From: Phocaeicola faecalis
Lineage (GTDB): Bacteria; Bacteroidota; Bacteroidia; Bacteroidales; Bacteroidaceae
Length of the DNA stretch: 64,000 bases
Reading direction: 5' to 3'
Assembly (NCBI RefSeq): GCF_021730445.1
Contig: NZ_JADNRM010000001.1
Span: forward strand, 449,004 to 513,003
In this document: positions 1 through 8,294 of the stretch, piece by piece
How positions within the stretch are numbered: the first letter of the stretch is position 1
Layout: each line of letters begins with the position of its first letter
Notes under the pieces: model-generated
Databases searched by the model: none
Seen by the model: the letters and a program-made list of their open reading frames with translations, nothing else
Told to the model about the DNA's origin: nothing
Program-made: the position numbers and the translations under genes

Positions 1-317
1 GAAACCAAGTTGTTACGGTAGTACAACAACGGTTTTTGGCAAGATTCACCGACTGCCTTGCTGGCTGCAAAGTGAATGATACCTTCGATACCGGCATATT
101 TAGTAAACAGTTTGTCCATACCTTCATAATCCAGACAGTCCAACTTCTCAAATGCCGGACGGATACCTGTTACTTTTTCAATATTGTCAACTACATCGGC
201 GTTAGAGTTTGAGAGATTATCTACAATCACTACGTCGTAACCGCTTTGTTGCAGTTCAACTACGGTATGAGAACCAATATATCCGGTTCCTCCTGTTACT
301 AAAATTCTCTTTTTCAT
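1..317 (-). CDS. galE: UDP-glucose 4-epimerase, N-terminal part (cut by window edge)
   Basis: Translation from the ATG at 317 gives about 105 residues beginning MKKRILVTGGTGYIGSHTVV, the Rossmann NAD-binding GxxGxxG start of the extended short-chain dehydrogenase family, followed by VDNLSNSN and a FAASKAVGES stretch typical of GalE. GalE interconverts UDP-glucose and UDP-galactose in the cytoplasm (Leloir pathway and surface-sugar supply). The catalytic YxxxK and the substrate domain lie outside the window, so the assignment rests on the N-terminal third. The gene starts 33 bp after the stop of the nucleotidyltransferase-like gene, suggesting co-transcription from the promoter at 1272-1279. 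Confidence 0.88.
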   Translation of the reverse strand, partial: MKKRILVTGGTGYIGSHTVVELQQSGYDVVIVDNLSNSNADVVDNIEKVTGIRPAFEKLDCLDYEGMDKLFTKYAGIEGIIHFAASKAVGESCQKPLLYYRNNLV

Positions 318-350
318 AAGACTTATTATTCTGTCGTTTTTTTAATAGGT

Positions 351-1247
351 TCAAAACAACTTGGAAGGATAGATGCCCTTACGAATCATGTCATTGATAC
401 GAAGAACCACCTGAATCTTATCATCGTGCGAAACCAACCCCATCCATCGGGCAGGCGTTTCAATCACTTTCACTCTGACTCCTTCTCTTATCCGTTCATT
501 CATAAAAGCAGGTATGGAATAATGAGCTTTCAAATCCATTCCGTTTTCATCAATAAACTTATCGAATGCAGCTTGCATCTCATTAAATATATCCGGTCTA
601 AAACCCCACATATTCATCGAAACCAAGCTATTATCATCCAGCGCCACCCATTTATGCACCTCGTTAGGATACATAGGATTACCACTGATACGTTCTACTC
701 CTGTACGGTCTGTCACAGAAATCAAATATCCGTTTTCATCCACTTCACAAATACCCCGGGTTACTCCCCCACTCTCCGCTAAAACGTTTTTCAATCTATA
801 GCAAACATTGAAACTATGGTAACCGGCATCTTTCAATGCCACTAAATTATTATACAATAATTCAAAACTCTCACGCTGATAGAAATTAACCGCATTAATC
901 ACTCCAAACGGGGCATCTATTAACTTTTCGCCCATCAATACAGCTCTTACCGAACCATAGAGTGCTGTTCGCTTCGGATTACGTTTCTCTTCGGGAATGG
1001 TTTCTACATCCTGATAAACATATTCCACATCCACCACGTGCTCGTATTTGCCTGAAACCAGTTTCTTGAACTCTTGTTCAAAATGTCTGCTTATGACAAA
1101 TACTATTTTATCAAATCCCACTCTTACGGCATCATATACGGAAAAATCTAATATCGTCTCGCCATTGGGTCCAATTCCCTCCAGCTGTTTTAATCCGCCA
1201 TACTTATTCCCCATAGTGGCCGCAAGTACAATCAATGTCATAGCCAT
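351..1247 (-). CDS. Sugar-phosphate nucleotidyltransferase-like protein
   Basis: A 298-residue cytoplasmic protein with the GT-A-like fold start of NTP-transfer enzymes that load sugar 1-phosphates with a nucleotide. The N-terminal signature reads LAATMGNKYGGLKQ; the usual form in this subfamily is LAAGxGxRxGGLKQ, so the first glycine is threonine and the arginine is lysine. Later stretches NGETILDFSVYDA and GFDKIVFVI also fit the subfamily. The true substrate is unknown; a regulatory or non-canonical enzyme is possible because of the signature changes. Start: ATG at 1247 just downstream of a good -7 box; the in-frame ATG two codons later is equally possible. Likely co-transcribed with galE. 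Confidence 0.75.
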   Translation of the reverse strand: MAMTLIVLAATMGNKYGGLKQLEGIGPNGETILDFSVYDAVRVGFDKIVFVISRHFEQEFKKLVSGKYEHVVDVEYVYQDVETIPEEKRNPKRTALYGSVRAVLMGEKLIDAPFGVINAVNFYQRESFELLYNNLVALKDAGYHSFNVCYRLKNVLAESGGVTRGICEVDENGYLISVTDRTGVERISGNPMYPNEVHKWVALDDNSLVSMNMWGFRPDIFNEMQAAFDKFIDENGMDLKAHYSIPAFMNERIREGVRVKVIETPARWMGLVSHDDKIQVVLRINDMIRKGIYPSKLF

Positions 1248-1271
1248 TTGGTCTCTCTATTAATTCTATTG

Positions 1272-1279
1272 CAAAAATA
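1272..1279 (-). promoter_or_regulatory. Bacteroides-type -7 box for the nucleotidyltransferase-galE pair
   Basis: On the minus strand the box reads TATTTTTG, matching TAnnTTTG, 25 bp upstream of the start at 1247 and downstream of the rnf terminator. No clear -33 TTTG was found. Confidence 0.5.
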
Positions 1280-1324
1280 AGCATAATAATTGAATTAAAC
1301 AGTACGAAAGACGAAATTCTTTGT

Positions 1325-1355
1325 ACAAAAAAGTCCGAAGCAGTGCTCCGGACTT
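1325..1355 (-). terminator. Rho-independent terminator of the rnf operon
   Basis: On the minus strand a GC-rich hairpin with arms AAGTCCG and CGGACTT (1331-1355), extendable inward with one mismatch, is followed by TTTTTT. It lies 32 bp past the rnfA stop. Confidence 0.85.
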
Positions 1356-1386
1356 CTGAATCGGTCTATTTGGACGATGAATTAGA

Positions 1387-1989
1387 TTATTCTATACCAA
1401 ACAACACTCCCAAACCTTTGTCTACACCAGAGAATCCCATGAACGCCATGGCCAACAGACCGGCAGTAACCAGCGCGATAGCCATTCCCTGCATTCCTTT
1501 CGGAATATTCACCAGACTCAACTGTTCGCGGATACCGGCAAACAACACCATAGCCAAAGCAAAACCAAGAGCTGTCGAGAAGGCGTAAACCACACCGGTC
1601 AACAAATCAAAGTCTTTCTGGATGACCAGGATAGCCACACCCAGAATACAGCAGTTCGTGGTAATCAGCGGAAGGAATACTCCCAATGCCTGATAAAGGG
1701 CGGGAGAAACTTTCTTTAAAATGATTTCCACCATCTGTACCAATGCCGCAATGACAAGGATAAAGGCAATGGTCTGCAAATATTCCAGCCCGAAAGCATC
1801 GAGCACGAACTTTTGGATAAGGTAGGTGACAATAGTAGCAATGGTAAGCACGAATGCAACGGCTGCACCCATACCCGTAGCTGTCTCAACTTTTTTGGAT
1901 ACACCGAGGAACGGGCAGATACCCAGGAATTGTGACAACACAATGTTGTTCACAAATATAGCGGTGATAAATATCAATATATATTCCAT
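1387..1989 (-). CDS. rnfA: Rnf electron transport complex subunit RnfA
   Basis: A 200-residue, very hydrophobic inner-membrane protein with about six membrane segments. The opening ILIFITAIFVNNIVLSQFLGICPFLGVSKK is the classic RnfA/RsxA/NqrE signature, including the cysteine in GICPFLG. RnfA and RnfE form a pseudo-symmetric pair that holds a [2Fe-2S] cluster within the membrane and links cytoplasmic and periplasmic redox centres in the ferredoxin:NAD+ oxidoreductase, which pumps Na+ or H+. It is the last gene of the rseC-rnfBCDGEA operon, 18 bp after rnfE, and is followed by a strong terminator. Confidence 0.96.
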   Translation of the reverse strand: MEYILIFITAIFVNNIVLSQFLGICPFLGVSKKVETATGMGAAVAFVLTIATIVTYLIQKFVLDAFGLEYLQTIAFILVIAALVQMVEIILKKVSPALYQALGVFLPLITTNCCILGVAILVIQKDFDLLTGVVYAFSTALGFALAMVLFAGIREQLSLVNIPKGMQGMAIALVTAGLLAMAFMGFSGVDKGLGVLFGIE

Positions 1990-2007
1990 ATTCTTACTTT
2001 TTACGGG

Positions 2008-2592
2008 TTATGCTTTCTTCAGTTTATTCACAATCGCAATAAGGTAACCTAATGCGATGAAGGCTCCCGGTGCGAGAACGAAAATCAACATTCCGTATTG
2101 CTCAGGCATAATAGCGATATCAAACAGCTTACCTGTGCCAAGGAACTCACGTACGCCACCGAGGATAGTCAATGCAAGAGTAAATCCGAGTCCCATACCC
2201 AGTCCGTCGAAGAATGAAGGTACAGGGCCATTCTTTGCAGCAAAGGCTTCGGCACGTCCCAGCAAGATACAGTTTACTACAATCAGCGGAATAAACAAGC
2301 CCAATGTAGCATAAAGTGCCGGCACGTATGCTTGCATAATCATCTGCAACAAAGTCACGAATGATGCAATAACCACAATGAACGCAGGAATACGCACCAT
2401 ATCAGGAATCAGATTCTTGATAGATGAGATTACCACATTCGAACAAATCAACACAAACATGGTTGCCAGTCCCATACCCATACCGTTGATGGCCGAGGAA
2501 GTGGTTCCCAATGTAGGACACATACCCAAAAGGAGTACAAACGTAGGATTCTCTTTTACAATCCCGTTCATCAATACTTTAAAATTATTCAT
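2008..2592 (-). CDS. rnfE: Rnf electron transport complex subunit RnfE
   Basis: A 194-residue multi-spanning inner-membrane protein, homologous to RsxE/NqrD. NNFKVLMNGIVKENPTFVLL and the LGMCPTLGTTSSAINGMGMG stretch with its conserved cysteine are diagnostic; this cysteine helps ligate the intramembrane [2Fe-2S] cluster shared with RnfA. About six membrane helices are visible. Length is normal, slightly shorter than the enterobacterial protein. The gene lies between rnfG (14 bp gap) and rnfA (18 bp gap). Confidence 0.96.
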   Translation of the reverse strand: MNNFKVLMNGIVKENPTFVLLLGMCPTLGTTSSAINGMGMGLATMFVLICSNVVISSIKNLIPDMVRIPAFIVVIASFVTLLQMIMQAYVPALYATLGLFIPLIVVNCILLGRAEAFAAKNGPVPSFFDGLGMGLGFTLALTILGGVREFLGTGKLFDIAIMPEQYGMLIFVLAPGAFIALGYLIAIVNKLKKA

Positions 2593-2606
2593 AGTCTGCT
2601 CCTTCC

Positions 2607-3458
2607 TTATTTTTTGTTTTTACAATCTTGCTTGGGGCATTCTGCTTTTTTACAGTTAGCCTTGTCACAGTTCGCATTCTTGCAAGTCTCTTTGTCACAG
2701 TTAGCTTTCTTGCAATTTGCCTTGTCACACTTGGCAGAATCACATTTATCACCGCAAGCCGCTTTACATGCAGTGGAATCACAAGCCTGTTTACAGGCCC
2801 CGTCTCCCTTGCATTGAGCATCACAAGCGGCAGCACTTTCGGCAACAGCCTCAGACACCTGCTGAGTTGCGCCACTAGCTCCGTCTACATTCTGACCGCT
2901 ATATGCTGCATAAGCATTATTCACAGCTTTCAAGAAAGCACGAGAAGTGATAGTAGAAGCGGTGATGGCATCTATCTGCCCGCCATCCTTACTTACTGTC
3001 AATGCTTTTGCGCCCGGATTCATTCCGGTAATATCGCCTTTGCCGCCTTTCTTAAACCAGTCGGCTGCTTTTGATCCTAATCCCGGAGTTTCGGCATGAC
3101 TCAACAAAGAGTAATCAATAATATTACCCTCCTTATCGAAACCTACCAATACATTCAGCGCGCCGCCAAAGCCATTTGCTGAAGATTCTACAGCCGCACC
3201 GATAAATTCTCCGCCTTTGGTTGCTTTATATATCTTATAGGTAGCACCTTCCAGTTCGATTGTTTCAGGAGCTTCAGCAGGATTATTGTCGAATCCCGGA
3301 ACAACGATAGCGATGGCATCACTCAAAGCCTTGGCATTAGCCTGTGCAATAGGTTCTTTCGTCAACTCATTTACATAGCCTAATAATGCTCCGGCCACCA
3401 CGGTTACGCCTGTCAGCACGATAACCATGTTCTTCAAAGATGATTCTAGCTTTTTCAT
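2607..3458 (-). CDS. rnfG: Rnf subunit RnfG (covalent FMN) with cysteine-rich C-terminal extension
   Basis: A 283-residue protein anchored by one N-terminal membrane helix (about residues 9-29), with a periplasmic FMN-binding domain. The expected covalent-FMN motif is DAITAST at 163-169 (T169), followed by ITSRAFLKAVNNA, as in other RnfG proteins. A second motif, DGASGAT (192-198), matches the ApbE flavin-transferase consensus Dxx(S/T)GAT even better. From residue 212 there is a tail of 72 residues with 15 cysteines; the last nine (239-279) are spaced exactly five residues apart. Common RnfG proteins end near residue 210, so the tail is an addition. It is rich in lysine and aspartate and would lie in the periplasm. 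Start overlaps the rnfD stop by 4 bp. Confidence 0.94.
   Translation of the reverse strand: MKKLESSLKNMVIVLTGVTVVAGALLGYVNELTKEPIAQANAKALSDAIAIVVPGFDNNPAEAPETIELEGATYKIYKATKGGEFIGAAVESSANGFGGALNVLVGFDKEGNIIDYSLLSHAETPGLGSKAADWFKKGGKGDITGMNPGAKALTVSKDGGQIDAITASTITSRAFLKAVNNAYAAYSGQNVDGASGATQQVSEAVAESAAACDAQCKGDGACKQACDSTACKAACGDKCDSAKCDKANCKKANCDKETCKNANCDKANCKKAECPKQDCKNKK
2610..2744 (-). repeat. Tandem pentapeptide-coding repeat (CxxxxC) in rnfG
   Basis: Nine imperfect 15-bp units encode CDSAK, CDKAN, CKKAN, CDKET, CKNAN, CDKAN, CKKAE, CPKQD and CKNKK (residues 239-283 of RnfG). The units keep frame up to the stop codon. Confidence 0.9.
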
Positions 3459-4444
3459 TTCTTCACTACCTCCCCGAATCTTTTAGGTTTACAATAAGTA
3501 TTGATCAACGGAGTGAATGCGTTCATGATGAATATAGCGAAAGACATACCTTCGGGATACGCACCGAACAAACGGATAACCACGGTCAGGAAACCAATAG
3601 CCACACCGTAAATAATCATACCTTTATGAGTCATAGGCGAAGTAACATAGTCAGTTGCCATAAAAATAGCACCCAACATCAAACCACCTGTAAACAGGTG
3701 AACCAATGGAGATGCATAAGCAACCGGATCAACCAGATGCATCAGTCCCGCACATACAAATACAGTCACCAGGATAGAAACAGGAATATGCCAGGAAATA
3801 ATCTTCTTCCACAACATATAACCCAAGCCGAGCAACAAAGCCAAAGCACTCACCTCACCCAATGAACCCGGATTATTACCCAGGAACAGGCTTAATGTAT
3901 CGGGCAACTGTCCCAACGCATTCACATCACCTTTTACAGCCATCTTCATCAATGCCAACGGAGTAGCACCGGTTTCGGCATCTGTATAACTGGCCCATTG
4001 CTGAACATTAGGCCATGAAGTCATCTGCACGGGGAAAGAAATCAGCAGGAAGATACGACCTACCAACGCAGGATTGAAAGGATTGCATCCCAATCCGCCG
4101 AAAGTCATCTTACCCACACCGATAGCCACCAATGCACCGATAATAATAATCCAAAGAGGCAAGTTGGAAGGCAGATTGAATGCCAGCAACACGCCGGTTA
4201 TGATAGCCGAACCATCACAGATGGTAGAGCGTTCTCTCTTCAAAATAAACTTGGTAATCGCCCATTCGAAGAATACACAGGCAGCAACCGAGGTCAGGGT
4301 TACCACCACGGCGCCCAGTCCGAACATATAGAATGACACCAGCAACGCAGGTATCAGAGCGATGAGCACACCATACATATTCTTCTGTACGCTGTCACCG
4401 CTATGGACGTGGGGCGATAATGATACTATTAATTTATTAGCCAT
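3455..4444 (-). CDS. rnfD: Rnf electron transport complex subunit RnfD (covalent FMN)
   Basis: A 329-residue inner-membrane protein of the RnfD/NqrB family with around eight to nine helices. It starts with SPHVHSGDSVQKNMYGVLIALIP, the family's N-terminal signature. The covalent FMN motif DAETGAT is at 155-161 (T161), within a long loop. RnfD passes electrons between RnfG and the membrane centres and is thought to form part of the ion path. 4-bp overlap with rnfG and a 14-bp gap to rnfC indicate tight translational coupling. Confidence 0.96.
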   Translation of the reverse strand: MANKLIVSLSPHVHSGDSVQKNMYGVLIALIPALLVSFYMFGLGAVVVTLTSVAACVFFEWAITKFILKRERSTICDGSAIITGVLLAFNLPSNLPLWIIIIGALVAIGVGKMTFGGLGCNPFNPALVGRIFLLISFPVQMTSWPNVQQWASYTDAETGATPLALMKMAVKGDVNALGQLPDTLSLFLGNNPGSLGEVSALALLLGLGYMLWKKIISWHIPVSILVTVFVCAGLMHLVDPVAYASPLVHLFTGGLMLGAIFMATDYVTSPMTHKGMIIYGVAIGFLTVVIRLFGAYPEGMSFAIFIMNAFTPLINTYCKPKRFGEVVKK

Positions 4445-4458
4445 ACTATTTTGTCGAA

Positions 4459-5796
4459 TTATTTTTTAGCATTACGTGCACGGATAATACCGCCTACTGT
4501 GCCCTTACCCAAACGGATATAGTCCAGCAAATAACGATGAGACGGACATGTGAACTGACACGAACCGCACTCGATGCACGACATTACATCTTCTTTTTCT
4601 ACTCTCTCCCAATCCTTGTGAGCCGAAAGTGTCGCCAATAAGAAGGGTTCCAGTCCCATGGGGCACACACTGACACACTTGGCACAGCGGATACACGGCT
4701 GGGCTTCTGCACGGGCAGCCTCCTTATCGTTCATAATCAGCACACCCGAACTACCTTTACAGATAGGAACTTCGGTATTTACCAGTGCCTTACCCATCAT
4801 CGGGCCACCACCAATCACCTTTCCGGTATCTTCGGGCAAACCGCCTGCCGCATCAATCAGCTGGCTCATCGGAGTCCCCATACGGGTGAGGAAGTTGGAC
4901 GGATTCTTGACAGACTTACCGGTAACAGTTACGATACGTTCAAACAAAGGTTTGTTTTTCTGAACAGCTTCATAAACGGCAAATGCAGTACCTACATTCT
5001 GAACCACCGCACCTACATTGATAGGAATAGCGGGAGGAGCAGGAACCTGACGGCTGATTACAGCATCTATCAACTGCTTCTCACCACCTTGCGGATATTT
5101 CACTTGCAAAGGAACCACTTCGATGCCGGGATATTGAGCAGCCTTTTCAGTCATCAACTTAATAGCATCCGGTTTATTGTTTTCAATACCGATGTATCCT
5201 TTAGTCACTTTCGCAGCTTTCATCAAGATGCTTACACCAACTAATACTTCATCAGCCTTTTCCAACATCAGACGATGGTCGGCTGTGAGATAAGGTTCAC
5301 ACTCTACGGCATTGATAATTACACATTCGGCCTTGCAGCCCGGAGGAGGAGAAAGCTTCACATGGGTGGGGAAACAAGCACCTCCCATACCTACTACACC
5401 TGCATTTTTTACTTTAGCAACGATTTCTTCGGGCGTTAACGTACACTCTTTTACTAATGTTGAACTGCGGTCGATTGATTCTTCCCACTCGTCACCCTCC
5501 ACATCGATAAAGATGGCCGGCTTGCGATAACCGCTTGCATCGATTACGGCGTCCACCTTGTTCACTTTACCGGATACAGACGAGAAGATGGCTGCAGAAA
5601 CAAAGCCTCCCGCCTCAGCAATCTTCGTACCTACCTTCACTACATCGCCTTTTTTCACGATGGCAGTAGCAGGAGCACCGATATGCTGCGACAAAGGGAA
5701 TACCGCTTGCTTAGGAAGTGCAAGGGGTTCGATAGCTTTGCCTGCCGACAATTTATTTTCTGCTGGATGTACTCCACCAATTCTAAATGTCTTCAC
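4459..5796 (-). CDS. rnfC: Rnf electron transport complex subunit RnfC (NADH/FMN, two [4Fe-4S])
   Basis: A 445-residue peripheral cytoplasmic subunit that exchanges electrons with NAD(H). It shows an N-terminal RnfC barrel-sandwich region (about 1-110), an NuoF-like flavin/NADH-binding domain with GVVGMGGACFPTHVKL (133-148), an SLBB-like segment, and two ferredoxin cluster motifs: C368/C371/C374/C378 and C407/C410/C413/C417. Length is that of the compact RnfC form without the long C-terminal repeat extension of E. coli RsxC. It lies between rnfB and rnfD in the operon. Confidence 0.96.
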   Translation of the reverse strand: MKTFRIGGVHPAENKLSAGKAIEPLALPKQAVFPLSQHIGAPATAIVKKGDVVKVGTKIAEAGGFVSAAIFSSVSGKVNKVDAVIDASGYRKPAIFIDVEGDEWEESIDRSSTLVKECTLTPEEIVAKVKNAGVVGMGGACFPTHVKLSPPPGCKAECVIINAVECEPYLTADHRLMLEKADEVLVGVSILMKAAKVTKGYIGIENNKPDAIKLMTEKAAQYPGIEVVPLQVKYPQGGEKQLIDAVISRQVPAPPAIPINVGAVVQNVGTAFAVYEAVQKNKPLFERIVTVTGKSVKNPSNFLTRMGTPMSQLIDAAGGLPEDTGKVIGGGPMMGKALVNTEVPICKGSSGVLIMNDKEAARAEAQPCIRCAKCVSVCPMGLEPFLLATLSAHKDWERVEKEDVMSCIECGSCQFTCPSHRYLLDYIRLGKGTVGGIIRARNAKK

Positions 5797-5834
5797 TGTT
5801 ATATCTTTTTAATTTTTACTTACTTTGAATTTGA

Positions 5835-6764
5835 TTATGCTTCCGCCTTAGGAGCTTCAGGTGCTTTCGGAGCTTCTACCTTTGCAGCAACGGGTTTAGC
5901 AGTCGCTTCACCGGCCGGGGCTTCCACCTTCGGCTTACGCGGCGGGAAATTGATGGCTTGGATAGCACCCTTCGGACATTCTGATTCACACTTGCGGCAA
6001 GACTTACACTTAGCCGGGTCAATGTATGCCAGATTGTTTTCCAACGTAATCGCCTCGAACGGACAAACTTTCACGCACTTGCCGCAACCGATACAACTTG
6101 CCTTGCAAGCTTTGTTAGCCACAGCACCTTTGTCTTTGTTCACACACATCACCACTACGCGGCGATTATTCTTACCCTTCGGACGGATTTCGATAATCTT
6201 GCGCGGACAAGCCTTGCTACAAGCTCCACAAGCCGTACATTTTTCTTCGTCCACTTCCGGAAGGCCGGTTTCGGGGTTCATGTGAATAGCGTCAAACTGA
6301 CATACTTCCACACAATCACCACAACCCAGACAGCCAAATGTACAACCGGTCTCACCACCCGAAGTGGCATGAGCAATGGCACATGACTTGGCTCCGTCAT
6401 ACAGAGCAGTACGAGGACGATTTTCACAACTACCGTTACATCTTACCACCGCAACTTTCGGTTCGGCAGCAACGGCTTCCAATCCTAAAATGGCAGCAAC
6501 TTTCTCCATAACAGGAGCACCGCCGACCGGACATAATTTACCCTCCAGCGAACCGGCATCTGCCGCCTTCACACAGGCACCTGCAAAACCAGAGCAACCG
6601 GGATAACCACATCCACCGCAATTTGCCTGAGGAAGCACTTCGCTAACTTGGGCAATCCGCGGATCTTCATACACAGCAAACTTCTTAGAAGCGGCATACA
6701 AGATAACCGCGGCAATCAAGCCAATCGCTCCCAACGAAATTACTGCAACCAGAATTAAATCCAT
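5835..6764 (-). CDS. rnfB: Rnf electron transport complex subunit RnfB (ferredoxin-accepting)
   Basis: A 309-residue protein: one N-terminal membrane helix (about 3-24), an Fe-S domain with C49/C52/C57 and C78, then a run of cysteine clusters at 141-155, 176-186, 220-234 and 253-263 that mark [4Fe-4S] ferredoxin modules, the last followed by PKGAIQAI. The protein receives electrons from reduced ferredoxin and passes them into the membrane. It is longer than E. coli RsxB (about 190 residues) because of the extra clusters, as seen in clostridial and Bacteroides RnfB. Residues 276-309 are a Pro/Ala/Lys/Glu-rich flexible tail of unknown role. It follows the rseC-like gene by 20 bp. Confidence 0.95.
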   Translation of the reverse strand: MDLILVAVISLGAIGLIAAVILYAASKKFAVYEDPRIAQVSEVLPQANCGGCGYPGCSGFAGACVKAADAGSLEGKLCPVGGAPVMEKVAAILGLEAVAAEPKVAVVRCNGSCENRPRTALYDGAKSCAIAHATSGGETGCTFGCLGCGDCVEVCQFDAIHMNPETGLPEVDEEKCTACGACSKACPRKIIEIRPKGKNNRRVVVMCVNKDKGAVANKACKASCIGCGKCVKVCPFEAITLENNLAYIDPAKCKSCRKCESECPKGAIQAINFPPRKPKVEAPAGEATAKPVAAKVEAPKAPEAPKAEA

Positions 6765-6784
6765 AAGTTTTAGTTAGTTATTTA

Positions 6785-7213
6785 TTAATTATTTTTTATA
6801 GGTTCAAGCGTAAAAGAGAACTTCTTGCTCAACTTCCCTCTATACATATATATAATAAGGTAATATGGAGCTAAAGCCAATAAAGAAATAATGGCCGACT
6901 TCAGTTCATCTCCCCCGGTGAGGTGCATCGTGATGAATAAAGCAGCCAACAATATCAAGAAAGGGACGCCAAAAGCCAAAAATACGGCCTGCATCCCCAT
7001 AGAAGTCGTTCCATAAAGCATCACCTCCTCACCCACTCGGTAAGAAGAAGCTTTCGTGTCGAAAACATCAACCAGTTTTTCTTTGCTCTCGGATGCGTTG
7101 CAGTGTCCTTTTACGCTGCAAGCAGAACAGGCAGAAGTTTGAACGATTCTCACTCGAATATGAGAACCGTTTATGCTTTCCACAATACCACGATGTTTGA
7201 TTATATCGGTCAT
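6785..7213 (-). CDS. RseC/MucC-like SoxR-reducing system protein
   Basis: Translated from the ATG at 7213 this is a 142-residue protein beginning MTDIIKHRGIVESI. It has a small N-terminal domain with C29, C32 and C38 (SACSACSVKGHC) and two membrane helices near 73-115, the layout of the RseC/MucC family. Family members accompany rnf/rsx genes and may help assemble or tune the complex. An upstream in-frame ATG at 7246 lies inside the -7 promoter box at 7244-7251, so the later start is preferred. First gene of the rnf operon. Confidence 0.88.
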   Translation of the reverse strand: MTDIIKHRGIVESINGSHIRVRIVQTSACSACSVKGHCNASESKEKLVDVFDTKASSYRVGEEVMLYGTTSMGMQAVFLAFGVPFLILLAALFITMHLTGGDELKSAIISLLALAPYYLIIYMYRGKLSKKFSFTLEPIKNN

Positions 7214-7243
7214 TTTTGCAAACTCTACATTACAAAACTGTGG

Positions 7244-7251
7244 CAAAAGTA
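7244..7251 (-). promoter_or_regulatory. Promoter -7 box of the rseC-rnf operon
   Basis: Minus-strand TACTTTTG matches TAnnTTTG and would place the transcript start near 7237, giving a leader of about 24 nt before the ATG at 7213. No convincing -33 element was seen. Confidence 0.55.
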
Positions 7252-7337
7252 ATACTTTAATTGCAATCTATGAAGGATAAAATGATATTTTCGTTATAAA
7301 AATCGTTTTTTTATCGGGAGATATTGAAAGAACAAGC

Positions 7338-7387
7338 AAAAAAGGTATATCAAAAGCCCCCAGACACTCTTTTGATATACCTTTTTT
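7338..7387 (-). terminator. Terminator downstream of the EamA gene
   Basis: A perfect 13-bp stem (GGTATATCAAAAG at 7344-7356 with its complement at 7369-7381) has a T run on both strands, so it can work in both directions. It closes the EamA gene that ends at 7392. Confidence 0.9.
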
Positions 7388-7391
7388 CTTT

Positions 7392-8291
7392 TTAAACCTT
7401 ATTCTTACTTTCTGCTACTTCCACCAGATAGACACTGATGCAAATCATAACAATCGCTCCCAGTTGCGTCCATGAAAAGCGGTCTTGCCCCAGCAGGAAT
7501 GAAGTAACGGTTGCCACTATCAATATCAGATATCCATAAATAGCCACTAATGTCGTTTTCAAGTATTTCAGTCCGATGGGAAGAAGCAGGTAACTGATGG
7601 TTGTCGGAAATATGAGTACAAAAAGCAATACCAACATCGGAGTAGAAAAGAGCGACATACTCATTATAGGTGCTTCAAATCCATAGATTGAGTTGACAAT
7701 CAGTGACATTACTGCCGCTCCCAGGAATGTATATTTCAGCAAGGTCATATCTCCCACCCCCTTGAGAAACCGATTGCTGACAACTAAATATATGGCATAA
7801 ACTACCGAACTGACAAAGCATATCAGATTTCCGGCCATGGCATTGGATGCCAAATCGTCACTGGGCTGTGTAGCGATGCAAAGAATTGCTCCTCCCAGTC
7901 CCAAACCGATACCAACAAGTTTCATCCATGTTACTTTCTCTTTATAAAACAAGACAGCGATAACAAACACCCAAATGGGTTCCAGACTGACAAATATGGA
8001 ACTGGACACCGGCGTAGTCATACTGATACCTAAAAGGTAAAAAATCATATATCCGTACATTCCAAATGCTCCCAGCAAAAAGAGTTGCCATTTCTGGCGG
8101 GTAGTAGAATCTTCAGGTTTACAAAAAATATCGATAAGCCAAAATGCTGCCGCTCCGAATACCAGACGGAATGTAACCCCTGTAACCGGAGCTATCCACA
8201 AAGGTAAAAGATATTTTAACGCGTTCATATTAAAGCCTCCCAGTGCTTTGGAGACTATCATGCTAAGGTTTGCTTCAACTTGTTTGTTCAT
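7392..8291 (-). CDS. EamA/DMT-family permease
   Basis: A 299-residue inner-membrane protein with ten predicted helices in two EamA repeats, the shape of drug/metabolite transporters (RhaT/YdcZ/PecM relatives). Visible hallmarks are the first-repeat segment SSSIFVSLEPIWVFVIAVLFYKEKVTW and the end of repeat two, where helices are linked by short polar loops. Such proteins export amino acids, nucleotides or other small metabolites; the substrate cannot be told from sequence. It stands alone, followed by a strong terminator; no promoter box was recognised. Confidence 0.88.
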   Translation of the reverse strand: MNKQVEANLSMIVSKALGGFNMNALKYLLPLWIAPVTGVTFRLVFGAAAFWLIDIFCKPEDSTTRQKWQLFLLGAFGMYGYMIFYLLGISMTTPVSSSIFVSLEPIWVFVIAVLFYKEKVTWMKLVGIGLGLGGAILCIATQPSDDLASNAMAGNLICFVSSVVYAIYLVVSNRFLKGVGDMTLLKYTFLGAAVMSLIVNSIYGFEAPIMSMSLFSTPMLVLLFVLIFPTTISYLLLPIGLKYLKTTLVAIYGYLILIVATVTSFLLGQDRFSWTQLGAIVMICISVYLVEVAESKNKV

Positions 8292-8294
8292 AAT

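Noticed and set aside
2614-2817. Hydrophobic, leucine/phenylalanine-rich plus-strand frame opposite the rnfG tail
   Set aside because: It is simply the antisense reading of the cysteine/lysine repeat units and has no start context.
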